64,000 nt of DNA from positions 186,001-250,000 of the forward strand of contig NZ_JNKF01000013.1 in NCBI RefSeq assembly GCF_000702825.1. Reading direction: 5' to 3'. Source of the stretch: Prevotella sp. P6B1. GTDB lineage: Bacteria > Bacteroidota > Bacteroidia > Bacteroidales > Bacteroidaceae. Below, piece by piece: positions 9,326 through 18,583 of the stretch (its first letter is position 1; each line of letters starts with the position of its first letter). The notes beneath the pieces were generated by a model. That model saw only the letters and a list, made by a program, of their open reading frames with translations. It was not told the DNA's origin and made no database searches. Position numbers and translations under genes: made by a program.

Positions 9326-11884
9326 CTATTCCAAGTCGACTACAGTAATGCCTGAACCTCCAAACTGCACGTGTTCATCACGGAAATGCGACACGTTGGG
9401 GATAGTACCTAAATACTGTCTGATAAGCTGTCGCAGTACGCCTGTACCAGTACCATGGAGAATGCGTACACGACTTACTCCCACCAGTATGGCATCATCA
9501 ATAAAATAGGTAATGGCATTGATAGCTTCGTCGCCACGCATGCCACGCACATCGATATCCTGCTTGAAGTTGAGTTTACGGTTATCAATCACGTTGCGGG
9601 TATCCTTCGATACTACACCATACGATCCTGCTATATTCTGATTACGTTCTTCAGCCTTGGTAGTCGCCGTTTTAGGTTTCTCCGCATGCTCCAAACGCTC
9701 CAAGCGCATCTTGGTTTTCATGCCACCAAAGATTACAACCGCCTTGGCGCCATCAATACTATCGATGACACCCACCGAGGTCAGTCCTTTGATACGCACG
9801 GTATCGCCAGCCGCCAGCGGTGCACTCGCCTTAGGCGCAGCTGCCGTCTTAGGTTGCTCCGTATGAGCAGATTGCTGTTCATGTCTCTCGGCCTTGCGCT
9901 TCTCGCGACGCTCCTTACGCTCCTGAATCTGACGCATCTTCTTAGCGATAGCCTCATCGGTGGCACGAGTATCCACCTGAGCCAGTTCCTCCTTAAAGGT
10001 ATCCAGCTCTTCACGTATCTTGCGGGTGCGCTCCTTTTCGGCTTGCGCCTCACGTATCTCACGGATTGCGTTCTCTATCTTCTTATTGCTCTCACGCAAC
10101 AGCTCCTCAGCCTGCTCTCTGGCCTTACGCAGAATCGCCTTGCGCTCTGCCTCAATCTCTTCCACGGCAGCCTCTAACCGTTCACCACTGGCCTGCAGTT
10201 TCTTCTCATGCTGATGGATGGTCTGACGTTTGCCCTCCCAGTAACGCTTATCACGCACAATATCCTGCAGATATTTATCACTCTGGATATAGTCCTGACC
10301 TACGATATCACTGGCATCCTTGATTACCTCCTCGGGGATACCCGTTTTGCGGGCTATCTCGATGGCAAAGCTTGAACCAGGCTGTCCGATTGAGAGTTGG
10401 AACAGAGCCTGCATCTCATGACGATCGTAGAGCATAGCTCCATTCACCACACCCTCATGATCCTCAGCAAAGTGCTTCAGGTTCTGATAGTGGGTTGTGA
10501 TGACACCGAAGGTTTTCTTCTTCCAGAACTGCTTAAGCATAGCCTCGGCAATGGCGCCACCGATGGTAGGCTCGGTACCGCTACCAAACTCATCGATGAG
10601 CAGCAGCGAGTGTTCGCCGGCATACTTCATCATCTGCTTCATATTCATCAGGTGACTAGAATAGGTACTTAGATCATTCTCAATACTCTGTTCATCACCT
10701 ATATCAATCATGATGCTCTCGAAGATACCCGTGGTAGAACGCTCGCCTACAGGGATGGGCAGTCCGCATTGCAGCATGTACTGCAGCAACCCTACCGTCT
10801 TCAGGCACACTGATTTTCCACCGGCATTAGGTCCACTGATAAGTAACAGACGTTTTTCGCGCGTCAGCGTGATATCCAGTGGTACCACTCGCCCACCCTT
10901 CTTTACCAGCGACAGCTGTAGTAAGGGGTGGATGGCCCGAATCCAGTCGATCACGGGGGCACCCTTAACCTCTGGTTCGAAGGCGGCAGTGAGTTCTGCC
11001 CATTTGGCCTTGGCCTGAATCAAGTCGATCATCGCCAACAGCTGATACGAGTCGATTATCTCGCGCACATGCGGGCGAACCTCATCAGTAAACACAGTCA
11101 GAATACGAATCACCTCGCGACGCTCCTCGGCCTCCAACTGGCGCACCTTATTATTAGCCTCAACCACCTCGGTAGGCTCGATAAACACGGTTTTACCTGT
11201 AGCACTCTCATCGTGCACGATACCGTTGATACGACGCTTCAATTGTGGCTGCACAGGTATCACCAGTCGTCCGTCACGCATAGCGGGTGCGGCATCCTTG
11301 TCCACCAGGCCGTCACGCTGAGCAGCATGCAGTATCGTATATAATGTACGCGAGATACTACCTTGCGTTTTCTCCAAATCATGTCGGATGCCAGCCAGAG
11401 TCATCGAAGCCGAATCCTTGATCTTGCCGAATTTATCCAGTATCGAGTCGATGCGACGAATCATGGCAGGGAATGTAGCCACGCCGTCGGTCAGACGGTA
11501 GAGTGCCGGATAGGGATACACCACCTCACCATTAGCTTTCTCATCGCCATCACGCTGAAGAAAGCGCACGATGTTAGCGATTGTCTCTAATGAGCGGCGC
11601 AAATCCCACACCTCATCCTCCTCCAGATGGGTGTTCTCCAGACGTATGCGCGCAATACTCTCGCGCACGTCAAAGAAGTACTGCATAGGGAAATCATCGT
11701 GCTCAGCCGTTAACCTACGGAACTCGCGCACCTGCGTCAACCATTCGTTCACTACAACGGCATCGGTCGAGAAAACCATTTCGTCGACCTTCTCCTGCCC
11801 CAGCGTGCTCTGGCAACGTGCCTTCAGCAGCTTTCTAATCTCATCGAATCCGAGCTTATGCTCAAAGTTATTTGGATAAATCAC
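9326..11884 (-). CDS. mutS2: MutS2 endonuclease / ribosome-rescue ATPase
   Basis: 852 residues, full length, beginning MIYPNNFEHKLGFD at a GTG codon. Domains in order: MutS core/clamp (about 1-330), ABC-type ATPase with Walker A GPNAGGKS (351-358) and Walker B LLLIDEFGSGTEP, a charged coiled coil (about 520-670), a small KOW-like linker and a C-terminal Smr nuclease domain with DVRGMRGDEA and HGTGTGVLR. Known roles: suppression of recombination and, in some bacteria, splitting of collided ribosomes. The -7 promoter box ends only 4 bases before the GTG, so the transcript is probably leaderless. Confidence 0.94.
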   Translation of the reverse strand: MIYPNNFEHKLGFDEIRKLLKARCQSTLGQEKVDEMVFSTDAVVVNEWLTQVREFRRLTAEHDDFPMQYFFDVRESIARIRLENTHLEEDEVWDLRRSLETIANIVRFLQRDGDEKANGEVVYPYPALYRLTDGVATFPAMIRRIDSILDKFGKIKDSASMTLAGIRHDLEKTQGSISRTLYTILHAAQRDGLVDKDAAPAMRDGRLVIPVQPQLKRRINGIVHDESATGKTVFIEPTEVVEANNKVRQLEAEERREVIRILTVFTDEVRPHVREIIDSYQLLAMIDLIQAKAKWAELTAAFEPEVKGAPVIDWIRAIHPLLQLSLVKKGGRVVPLDITLTREKRLLLISGPNAGGKSVCLKTVGLLQYMLQCGLPIPVGERSTTGIFESIMIDIGDEQSIENDLSTYSSHLMNMKQMMKYAGEHSLLLIDEFGSGTEPTIGGAIAEAMLKQFWKKKTFGVITTHYQNLKHFAEDHEGVVNGAMLYDRHEMQALFQLSIGQPGSSFAIEIARKTGIPEEVIKDASDIVGQDYIQSDKYLQDIVRDKRYWEGKRQTIHQHEKKLQASGERLEAAVEEIEAERKAILRKAREQAEELLRESNKKIENAIREIREAQAEKERTRKIREELDTFKEELAQVDTRATDEAIAKKMRQIQERKERREKRKAERHEQQSAHTEQPKTAAAPKASAPLAAGDTVRIKGLTSVGVIDSIDGAKAVVIFGGMKTKMRLERLEHAEKPKTATTKAEERNQNIAGSYGVVSKDTRNVIDNRKLNFKQDIDVRGMRGDEAINAITYFIDDAILVGVSRVRILHGTGTGVLRQLIRQYLGTIPNVSHFRDEHVQFGGSGITVVDLE

Positions 11885-11888
11885 GCTG

Positions 11889-11896
11889 CAAAAGTA
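11889..11896 (-). promoter_or_regulatory. -7 element of mutS2, directly against the start codon
   Basis: TACTTTTG on the minus strand, four bases before the GTG start; no good -33 element is visible. Transcription would begin at or next to the start codon. Confidence 0.6.
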
Positions 11897-11956
11897 CGCA
11901 TTTTCGGGCGAAAAACCACTAATTTTGCAATTTATTTATAAAAAGTTGGCGAAAAA

Positions 11957-11988
11957 TTTGTTTATTCCAAAAAATCTCCTTACCTTTG
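11957..11988 (+). promoter_or_regulatory. Promoter of tRNA-Ser
   Basis: TTTG (11957-11960), 20 bases, TACCTTTG (11981-11988). Confidence 0.85.
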
Positions 11989-12016
11989 CACCCGCTTTCA
12001 AGACAGAAGAGCTCTG

Positions 12017-12101
12017 GAGAGATGGTAGAGTGGTCGATTACAGTAGTCTTGAAAACTACCGTGCTGAGAGGCACCGGGGGTTCGAATCCCTCTCTCTCCG
12101 C
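12017..12101 (+). tRNA. tRNA-Ser (anticodon UGA)
   Basis: An 85-base class II tRNA with a long variable arm. Acceptor stem GGAGAGA/TCTCTCC, discriminator G, anticodon stem GTAGT/ACTAC around loop CTTGAAA (anticodon TGA). CCA is not encoded. Confidence 0.95.
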
Positions 12102-12107
12102 TGATAA

Positions 12108-12139
12108 ATCCGCATAACAAATAAGTTATGCGGATTTTC
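12108..12139 (+). terminator. Terminator of tRNA-Ser
   Basis: Perfect 12-bp stem AATCCGCATAAC/GTTATGCGGATT ending in TTTT. Confidence 0.88.
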
Positions 12140-12180
12140 TGTATATATCAAGTGAGATGTTGATAGTTTAAGTTTATAGC

Positions 12181-12573
12181 ATGAAGGAATTATTCTTAGT
12201 CTGCATTGGCAGCTTCTTTGGAGGTGGCGCACGTTATATAGTTGGCAAAGTTGTACAATCGTGGGGAGTCTCATTCCCGGTCTTTGACCGCCTACCCGTA
12301 GCCTTTCCTTGGGGTACAATGGCTGTCAATGTCATTGGCTGTTTTCTGATTGGTCTGCTTTCAGGGCTGTCGCTTGGAGGACAGATTTCATCAACAACGA
12401 AGCTGGTGTTAGTGACTGGCTTCTGTGGTGGTTTCACTACGTTCTCTACGTTTATGAATGAGAATCTGCTGTTAGGTCGCGACGGAGCGATGCTTTCCGC
12501 CGTACTATATACATTGCTCAGCCTCGCCCTTGGGCTAATTGCTGTGATCGTCGGTTATCAAATTGTGAAATGA
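12181..12573 (+). CDS. crcB: CrcB/Fluc fluoride ion channel
   Basis: 130 residues with four hydrophobic segments, the normal size for one subunit of a dual-topology dimer. Conserved features are GGGARY near the N-terminus, the GTMAVNVIGCFLIG segment with the channel Asn, and GFCGGFTTFSTF with the phenylalanine/threonine track. Known role: export of fluoride through the inner membrane. The start follows the tRNA-Ser terminator by about 40 bases; no fluoride riboswitch fits in that gap. The 3' end is only 6 bases from the converging YolD-like gene. Confidence 0.92.
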   Translation: MKELFLVCIGSFFGGGARYIVGKVVQSWGVSFPVFDRLPVAFPWGTMAVNVIGCFLIGLLSGLSLGGQISSTTKLVLVTGFCGGFTTFSTFMNENLLLGRDGAMLSAVLYTLLSLALGLIAVIVGYQIVK

Positions 12574-12579
12574 TAATGT

Positions 12580-12984
12580 TTAGAGAATAACTGATATATT
12601 TATAATCATCCTAAGTTGTATTCTTTTTCCATCAGTCATTACAATTGCATGCTCATACTCATCGATGCGCTTTACATTACCAGTGTAGGACTGATAGGAG
12701 CCTCCATCCTTATGCTTGTCTGGCACGAAATACTCGATTATAACATAAGGCTGTTCAGAAATCTTGGATAATAGCAACTCCATCTTTCGGTCCAGCTCTT
12801 CATTGCCAGAATCTCCCAAGTCTATCCATTTATCCGTCAAACGACCGGATTCCAGAATGGCATCATCATAGCCAGTCAATGCAGCAAAGGGTGCAAACTG
12901 GGCTGCACGGTTCCACATAGACATCCTTGGATGATGCTTTGGCTCATAATGCGGTAGATTGATGATATCGTCGTAACTTTCCAT
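12580..12984 (-). CDS. YolD-like protein, partner of the Y-family polymerase
   Basis: 134 residues without signal or membrane segment. The N-terminal segment PRMSMWNRAAQFAPFAALTGYDDAI is characteristic of YolD-like proteins, which in many Gram-positive bacteria and Bacteroidota are encoded beside UvrX/DinB-type polymerases. The gene follows the polymerase by 28 bases on the same strand, so the two form an operon. Its molecular function is not established; a regulatory or accessory role in damage tolerance is inferred from this linkage. Confidence 0.78.
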   Translation of the reverse strand: MESYDDIINLPHYEPKHHPRMSMWNRAAQFAPFAALTGYDDAILESGRLTDKWIDLGDSGNEELDRKMELLLSKISEQPYVIIEYFVPDKHKDGGSYQSYTGNVKRIDEYEHAIVMTDGKRIQLRMIINISVIL

Positions 12985-13012
12985 AAACTGTAAATTGTCA
13001 AATAGTAATTGT

Positions 13013-14524
13013 CTACGCCTTGTGTCCTCCTATTTGCTCGTTGCGCTCCTTGGCCGTAGCCCCTTCCTCGAAGTTCAGACCTCGAAGGATAGCATTTTTG
13101 CCGAAACGTTTCTTGATTTTCAACTGTGCCTCCTGCATTCTTCGCTCCTTGTCGAGCTTGGCCTGCTCTTCCTGACGCTGCTTCTCTAATGCTTCGTAGT
13201 CGGTGAAGAGATCAAGCTGTTGCGGAACTTTATCCTGCGTCGATACCAATGCCTCCGATACTACATGATTTGTTGTCAGGTTAAGCCTACGGATCAGCAT
13301 ATCAGGATTCACCTGGCGATCAAACAATTCTGTTGCCCCATCCATGATGAGCCGCGATGATGATGTAGGTCTCTCGAAGTTAAACGTACCATGGGCATGT
13401 TTTGGCACAGCCTTTCCATAGTAGTTGGTGCTAACCTCACCATGATACTTCCCGCAAATCTCAGAACGTGTCATACATTCTGCATCATAACCTATAGTCA
13501 GCACCAGTTGATCTGTCACCAGACGCTTCGTTACGAGGTCGAGTGCCATTCCTTCGGCCATTTCACGTATCACCACACGGGCTTTCTTGAATGTGTAAGG
13601 TTCCTGTAGCACCTGTCCGCTACTGAAGGAGTTGGTTTCAGGACGATATGCTTTCACAGCCTCCATCGTACTCGGTTCCCATCCCCAGGCATGGTCTATC
13701 AGTAGTTCCGCATTCACACCAAAGAGACGGTAAAGCAGCCCTTCGTTCTGTATTGACATCCGGGCTATCTTTCCCATCGTATCAATGCCATAGATAGCCA
13801 GTTTCTCGGCTATACCACGTCCCACACGCCAGAACTTGGTAAGAGGACGATAATCCCATAGTTCACGGCGATACGACATTTCATCCAATTCGGCAATACG
13901 CACGCCATCCATATCGGCAGGCATCATCTTGGCCACAATATCCATCGCAACCTTAGCCAGATACATGTTTGTACCGATGCCTGCTGTTGCAGTGATACCT
14001 GTAGTGGCCAGCACATCACGAATCATCTTCATAGCCAAGTCATGAGCCGTCATCTTATAACTGTTCAGATAAGCCGTCACATCCATGAACACCTCATCGA
14101 TGCTATAGACGTGTATATCTTCAGGAGCTACATATTTCAGGTAAGTCTGATAGACTTTGGTACTTACCTCTATGTAGTGAGCCATACGGGGTGATGCTGC
14201 GATGTAGTCGAGTTCAAGATCTGGATGTGCCTGCAGTTCCAGGTCGTTGAATGATTTGCCTGTCATTCTCCAGCCAGCAGCCTTTTTGCGCTCGTTGTTG
14301 ACATCGCGAACCCTCTGAACCACCTCGAACAATCGCGCACGTCCACCTATGCCGTATGCTTTCAGCGACGGGGAAACAGCCAGACAAATAGTTTTCTCTG
14401 TCCGGCTTACATCAGCCACGACAAGATTTGTGGTCAGCGGGTCAAGCCCTCTGTCCACGCACTCCACTGAAGCATAGAACGACTTCAGGTCGATGGCAAT
14501 ATAAGTCCGTTGCAGCTGTTGCAT
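13013..14524 (-). CDS. Y-family translesion DNA polymerase (UvrX/UmuC-like)
   Basis: 503 residues. The palm metal-binding motifs are present: AIDLKSFYASVE (Asp12) and YSIDEVFMD (about residues 147-155), with the helix-hairpin-helix region around FWRVGRGIAEKL and a little-finger domain after it. The C-terminal tail (PQQLDLFTD and then a charged helix) could be a clamp-binding region; the QLDLF motif resembles a sliding-clamp box. Known role: low-fidelity synthesis across damaged bases. An 8-bp inverted repeat sits upstream of the -7 box, consistent with damage-controlled expression. Confidence 0.9.
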   Translation of the reverse strand: MQQLQRTYIAIDLKSFYASVECVDRGLDPLTTNLVVADVSRTEKTICLAVSPSLKAYGIGGRARLFEVVQRVRDVNNERKKAAGWRMTGKSFNDLELQAHPDLELDYIAASPRMAHYIEVSTKVYQTYLKYVAPEDIHVYSIDEVFMDVTAYLNSYKMTAHDLAMKMIRDVLATTGITATAGIGTNMYLAKVAMDIVAKMMPADMDGVRIAELDEMSYRRELWDYRPLTKFWRVGRGIAEKLAIYGIDTMGKIARMSIQNEGLLYRLFGVNAELLIDHAWGWEPSTMEAVKAYRPETNSFSSGQVLQEPYTFKKARVVIREMAEGMALDLVTKRLVTDQLVLTIGYDAECMTRSEICGKYHGEVSTNYYGKAVPKHAHGTFNFERPTSSSRLIMDGATELFDRQVNPDMLIRRLNLTTNHVVSEALVSTQDKVPQQLDLFTDYEALEKQRQEEQAKLDKERRMQEAQLKIKKRFGKNAILRGLNFEEGATAKERNEQIGGHKA

Positions 14525-14532
14525 CTCGTGTG

Positions 14533-14572
14533 CAAAGATACAAAATAATAGCCGGAAAATAGTAGCTATTAT
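14533..14572 (-). promoter_or_regulatory. Promoter and candidate operator of the Y-polymerase cassette
   Basis: -7 box TATCTTTG on the minus strand (14533-14540), eight bases before the ATG. Just upstream is a perfect inverted repeat ATAATAGC-N12-GCTATTAT (14545-14572) in the spacer between -7 and -33, where a repressor would block polymerase. No -33 TTTG is visible. Confidence 0.6.
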
Positions 14573-14670
14573 AAAAAAACAGACTCATTTTAACTACGTT
14601 TTTATGACTTGTCAAGGGAAATCCCCACAAAGGTTTAGGGATTCTGGAATCGCAGAATAGGACTTTTCAT

Positions 14671-14701
14671 TTTCAAATTCCAAAGAATAGCCATAACTTT
14701 G
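14671..14701 (+). promoter_or_regulatory. Promoter of the small HMA-like gene
   Basis: TTTC (14671-14674) and TAACTTTG (14694-14701); leader about 60 bases. Confidence 0.65.
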
Positions 14702-14767
14702 CACCGTGATCCAGAACATAAGAGTCTGAACACAGAACGAAAGTTGAACAATTTAAAATTGAAGATT

Positions 14768-15160
14768 ATGAAGAAGATGAATAAGGTAATCGCAATCATG
14801 ATGATGAGCATTACATTTGCAATGCCAGCAATGGCCGGTCATTATAAGAAGAACAACAACCACGGTAAGAACGACAAAGTTGTTGTGATAGTGAACAACG
14901 ATAAGAAGAGTTCGCACTTCGACAAGGTTGATAAAAAGACTACCCACTTCAATATCCCGAAGAGCCACGCCTATCGTCCCAAAGTGAAGACCTGCACCTT
15001 TAAGGTAAGTCATCACAACTCTCATAAGAAGCTTGCAGCCAAGGTCGAGAACATGAAGGGGGTGATGGGAACCAGCTGGAATCCGCGCACTCGGATGTTG
15101 ACAGTCTGCTACGACGCCAATAAGACTTCAGCTCGCAACATCAAGCACTTCGTGGCTTAA
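14768..15160 (+). CDS. Small secreted protein with an HMA-like C-terminal domain
   Basis: 130 residues from MKKMNKVIAIM; an earlier in-frame ATG overlaps the promoter box and is rejected. A signal peptide ends at about AMPAMAG. Residues about 25-70 are a basic, His/Lys/Asn-rich linker. The last 60 residues (CTFKVSHHNSHKKLAAKVENM to the end) have the beta-alpha-beta-beta-alpha pattern and the typical WNPRTRMLTVCYD segment of heavy-metal-associated domains. The usual CxxC is reduced to a single Cys, so copper binding through two cysteines is unlikely; the His residues could replace it. Function unknown; periplasmic metal handling is an inference. Confidence 0.65.
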   Translation: MKKMNKVIAIMMMSITFAMPAMAGHYKKNNNHGKNDKVVVIVNNDKKSSHFDKVDKKTTHFNIPKSHAYRPKVKTCTFKVSHHNSHKKLAAKVENMKGVMGTSWNPRTRMLTVCYDANKTSARNIKHFVA

Positions 15161-15185
15161 GAGCCATTCTAAATAATTCCCAAAG

Positions 15186-15220
15186 AAGCCCCGGCTTGCA
15201 ATGCAGGTCGGGACTTCGTT
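15186..15220 (+). terminator. Weak terminator after the HMA-like gene
   Basis: Imperfect hairpin with paired AAG/CTT, CCCG/CGGG segments and a short T-rich tail. Confidence 0.45.
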
Positions 15221-15310
15221 TATTTGGGGGATTTGATGACAATGATTACACCTCATGTATCTGCAACAAAAAAAATCGATAAAAATACTATATAATTCGG
15301 TATTTTTGAT

Positions 15311-15318
15311 TAATTTTG
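15311..15318 (+). promoter_or_regulatory. -7 element of the sensor kinase gene
   Basis: TAATTTTG, 22 bases before the ATG; no clear -33 element. Confidence 0.6.
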
Positions 15319-15340
15319 CAGACAAATAGAAGAACTTATA

Positions 15341-17389
15341 ATGACAAAAGCGTATAAATCACTGATAATCATCGGATTGATTCTGATAGCAATAACAGGT
15401 TGTTCGAAGCATAAATATACCAATTATGCTGATGCCGATGGCTATAACACTGCCGACTCGATTGTTTCGGACGTGGGAGACGCACGTCAGTGGCTACGAT
15501 TGCTGGCACTATGCGATAGCTTTGAACAGAGCGGCGACCTACCGAAGGTAAGGTGCATATTCTACAAAACCATCGCCTACAACCTGATGGGACAATACCG
15601 TAAATCGCTCAACCTGTACTACCAGTTAGCCAATATCAACGTAAAGGAGTTGCGCACTCAGGCAGATTTAGAATCATATATGTATTCCTATAAAGACTAT
15701 GTGAGACTGCTATGCGACATGCGCCGCTACGACCGTGCATTGCGCCAGGCACACATAGCCGACCAGAAACTACGCGCAGCAGGTCACCCCTCGTTTGCCG
15801 ACCACCACGACATAGCCCAGATGATTGGCGAATGCCAGTTGTGCTTAGGGCAGAACGTAGAAGCTGCTAAGAATTTCCAGAAGTCGCTACAGGGTATGTA
15901 CAAACGTCTGGAAACAAATCACGGCGCGCTGGATCTTCGTGAATGCCAGAAGACCATGAACGCCATCGCTACTGTGTATATGCGCCGCAATCTGTTTGAT
16001 GAGGTGAACGCTTGGCTACTTAGAGAAGATACGCTCTACGCGAGAGCGCTCGCCCTACCCCAACCCGACTCCGTGTACATCGATGAGATGAAGATGGAAA
16101 TAAGCTACTGCAAAGCCATGCTGGCGCACGCCCAAGGACGATACGACGAGGCAGAAAAGTACTTCGACGTGTATCAGTCTACCAAGGCTGCCCAGTTGCC
16201 CACAAACATCATCAACAGCACCCGCTACCTGATGGCAACTCATCGCTATGAGGAGGCTGCGCGCAACATGACACAGCTGGACCAATTTATGATCGAAAGC
16301 GGCTACGAGCCCGACCTGGAGAATATCGGCAGATTTATGTTGCCTAAATTCCATGTGAACCTGTTGGCAGGTCATCGCGACTCTGCATTGCGCGTAGCCA
16401 CCCAGATAGCCGAAGCCTACGACTCAGCCCTGATCAGACAGAAAATCATCGATGCCGATCTGCTGTCGACAGTCTACGACACGGAGGGAAAAGAGCGCCA
16501 GATAGCCGAGCAACGAGCCAAGCTGACCCACCAGCAGATGCTGTGGGTGATAGGCGTCAGTCTGGTACTCATCATCATGCTGCACCTGTTCCTGATGCAG
16601 CGTCGCAAGGCTTTCAACGAATTGAATGAAACCAATCGGAAACTGATGCTGGCCAACGAACGTGCCGAGGAATCGGAGCGCATGAAGACCAAGTTTATCC
16701 ACCAGATATCGCACGAGGTGCGCACACCACTCAACGTGTTGTCAGGCTTCTCACAGGTACTGGCAGCACCCGATATTGAAATCAGCTCAGAAGAATTGCA
16801 ATCCATCAGCCGGAAAATTGTAGAGAACAGTGAACGCATTACCCGACTGGTAGATAAAATGCTGGATCTGAGTCTGGTGAATGCCCGAGCCTGCGATGAA
16901 TGTAACGACATGGTAAGCCCTGCCGATGTGGCTTATCAGGCCGTACAGCAATCGGGTATCAAGAACGCCAGCCATTTGGACTTCAACCTGCAGTTAGGCG
17001 CTCGTACTGAGAATATCAATATCACCACCCACCTCAAGTCGGCTACAAAGGCGCTGGCGCTGCTGCTCGACAACGCACAGAAGTTTACTCACCCTTTGGC
17101 TTATAAGAATGGTAACAAACCTAAGAGTAAGGCAAACGTACTGCTCAGCGTGAACGTAGATACCGAACGAGGCTACGCCATCTTCGCAGTGGAAGACAAC
17201 GGTATCGGTGTACCTGTCGAGCAGGCAGAAAACATCTTTACGGAGTTTGTACAGTTGGATGAATATACTGATGGTACTGGTATCGGACTATCGATAGCTC
17301 GCACGTTAGCGCGACACATGGACGGCGATATCGTACTCGACACCAACTACAGCAGCGGTGCACGCTTCGTCATGAAACTGCCACTATAA
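15341..17389 (+). CDS. TPR-domain sensor histidine kinase
   Basis: 682 residues. The N-terminus is hydrophobic and ends in a lipobox-like ITGC (Cys21), then comes a tetratricopeptide sensor of about 370 residues, a membrane helix (about 404-424), a short coiled coil, and a kinase core: H-box FIHQISHEVRTPLNV, N-box LLDNAQKF, G1 VEDNGIGVP and G2 GTGIGLSI. The periplasmic TPR sensor plus cytoplasmic kinase is common in Bacteroidota. No response regulator gene is adjacent, so the partner is elsewhere. The last 6 bases overlap the converging ABC permease gene. Confidence 0.88.
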   Translation: MTKAYKSLIIIGLILIAITGCSKHKYTNYADADGYNTADSIVSDVGDARQWLRLLALCDSFEQSGDLPKVRCIFYKTIAYNLMGQYRKSLNLYYQLANINVKELRTQADLESYMYSYKDYVRLLCDMRRYDRALRQAHIADQKLRAAGHPSFADHHDIAQMIGECQLCLGQNVEAAKNFQKSLQGMYKRLETNHGALDLRECQKTMNAIATVYMRRNLFDEVNAWLLREDTLYARALALPQPDSVYIDEMKMEISYCKAMLAHAQGRYDEAEKYFDVYQSTKAAQLPTNIINSTRYLMATHRYEEAARNMTQLDQFMIESGYEPDLENIGRFMLPKFHVNLLAGHRDSALRVATQIAEAYDSALIRQKIIDADLLSTVYDTEGKERQIAEQRAKLTHQQMLWVIGVSLVLIIMLHLFLMQRRKAFNELNETNRKLMLANERAEESERMKTKFIHQISHEVRTPLNVLSGFSQVLAAPDIEISSEELQSISRKIVENSERITRLVDKMLDLSLVNARACDECNDMVSPADVAYQAVQQSGIKNASHLDFNLQLGARTENINITTHLKSATKALALLLDNAQKFTHPLAYKNGNKPKSKANVLLSVNVDTERGYAIFAVEDNGIGVPVEQAENIFTEFVQLDEYTDGTGIGLSIARTLARHMDGDIVLDTNYSSGARFVMKLPL

Positions 17390-18583
17390 AGCAGCATGAC
17401 GACGCGACTCGCGTAGCTGGTGCCCATACACCAGACAAGCAGTACCGAAATAGGCTGCACTCTGAATCCACAAGCATCTCAATTCTGTAGCCACATCGCC
17501 TACACTGGCACCCATGGTGTTCAGTCGCAGATAAGCCCTGACGCCAAAGGTGCTGGGGAATAACCACGACACGCCCTGCCACACACCTGGGATATTGCTC
17601 TGGGGCCACGACACACCCGTCATAAACAGCAGAGGCAGCGAGATAAATACCATCAGCAAAATCACATTCTCACGATAGCGCACTAAGCACGAAACAGTCA
17701 TCCCGAAAAATATGCAGGCCAACAGGTAAGGCATCATCAGCGCCAGCAGATGCTGCCAAGGCGCCAACTGTATGAAATGAAACATCCGAGGTACCACTGT
17801 TACGAGATAAGCACCCATCACAGCATAAACCATCAGATAGCACAGAGCCTTACCGCCCACAATACGGTAGATGCCCGAATAAGCGGGATGCGCAGGCACC
17901 AGATCGCCATAAGGATTGGTATCACGGGCCGTACCTGCGGCCAAACCGATACCAAGCGCCAGCGTCTGCTGGATAATCAGCATCAGCACAGCCGGCAGCA
18001 CAGAGGTACCGTAGCCACCCTGCGGATTGAAAACGGCCACCTCCTCCACTTCGAGCGGACTCACCGTTATCACATCTTCACGAGTGGTATAGTTGCCCGC
18101 CAAAGCCACCTGCATCATTGCCCCCATCTTTGTACTCACAGCCATCGCCGTCTGGTAGACAGCCTTATAGGTCAGCATCAGCGCCATATCGCAATACACG
18201 CTGATGGTTGCCTGTTCCATGCGATTCAGCTTCGTCGCAAAATCCTCAGGAATATAGTAGATACCCTTTGCCACCTGTCGACTCACCAGACTCTTAGCCT
18301 CATCCATGTCAACAGCATAGCTGACGATATGCACATCGGGCGAGGCATCGCACATACGGATGAACTGGCGCGACTGATGTGTATGCGACAAATCAACCAC
18401 CACAACCGGAACATCATGCACAGTCTCGTTATTATACACCCACGAGTAAAGCAGCGGATAAACCAGCGGCACAATGATACAGAACATCAGCACGCCCTCA
18501 TCGCGGAGCACCTGCTTGAGTTCCTGTCGCCAGATAAAGGCGGCATCATTAATAGCCTGTATGATTCTATGGAATATAGACAT
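17384..18583 (-). CDS. ABC-2 type transporter permease (YhgE/YbhR-like), last gene of efflux operon
   Basis: Hydrophobic N-terminal helix (about 25-45), a large periplasmic region (about 50-200), then five membrane segments in the C-terminal half, as in ABC-2 permeases of the YbhS/YbhR group. The chosen ATG (18581-18583) overlaps the upstream permease gene by 17 bases; an ATG 36 bases further upstream would overlap by 53 and is less likely. It follows a paralogous permease, HlyD and TolC, so it is the inner-membrane half of a tripartite exporter. No ATPase gene is in the cluster. Confidence 0.85.
   Translation of the reverse strand: MSIFHRIIQAINDAAFIWRQELKQVLRDEGVLMFCIIVPLVYPLLYSWVYNNETVHDVPVVVVDLSHTHQSRQFIRMCDASPDVHIVSYAVDMDEAKSLVSRQVAKGIYYIPEDFATKLNRMEQATISVYCDMALMLTYKAVYQTAMAVSTKMGAMMQVALAGNYTTREDVITVSPLEVEEVAVFNPQGGYGTSVLPAVLMLIIQQTLALGIGLAAGTARDTNPYGDLVPAHPAYSGIYRIVGGKALCYLMVYAVMGAYLVTVVPRMFHFIQLAPWQHLLALMMPYLLACIFFGMTVSCLVRYRENVILLMVFISLPLLFMTGVSWPQSNIPGVWQGVSWLFPSTFGVRAYLRLNTMGASVGDVATELRCLWIQSAAYFGTACLVYGHQLRESRRHAAL

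Noticed and set aside
12140..12180. Fluoride riboswitch upstream of crcB
   Set aside because: The gap is about 40 bases and lacks the conserved pseudoknot sequence.
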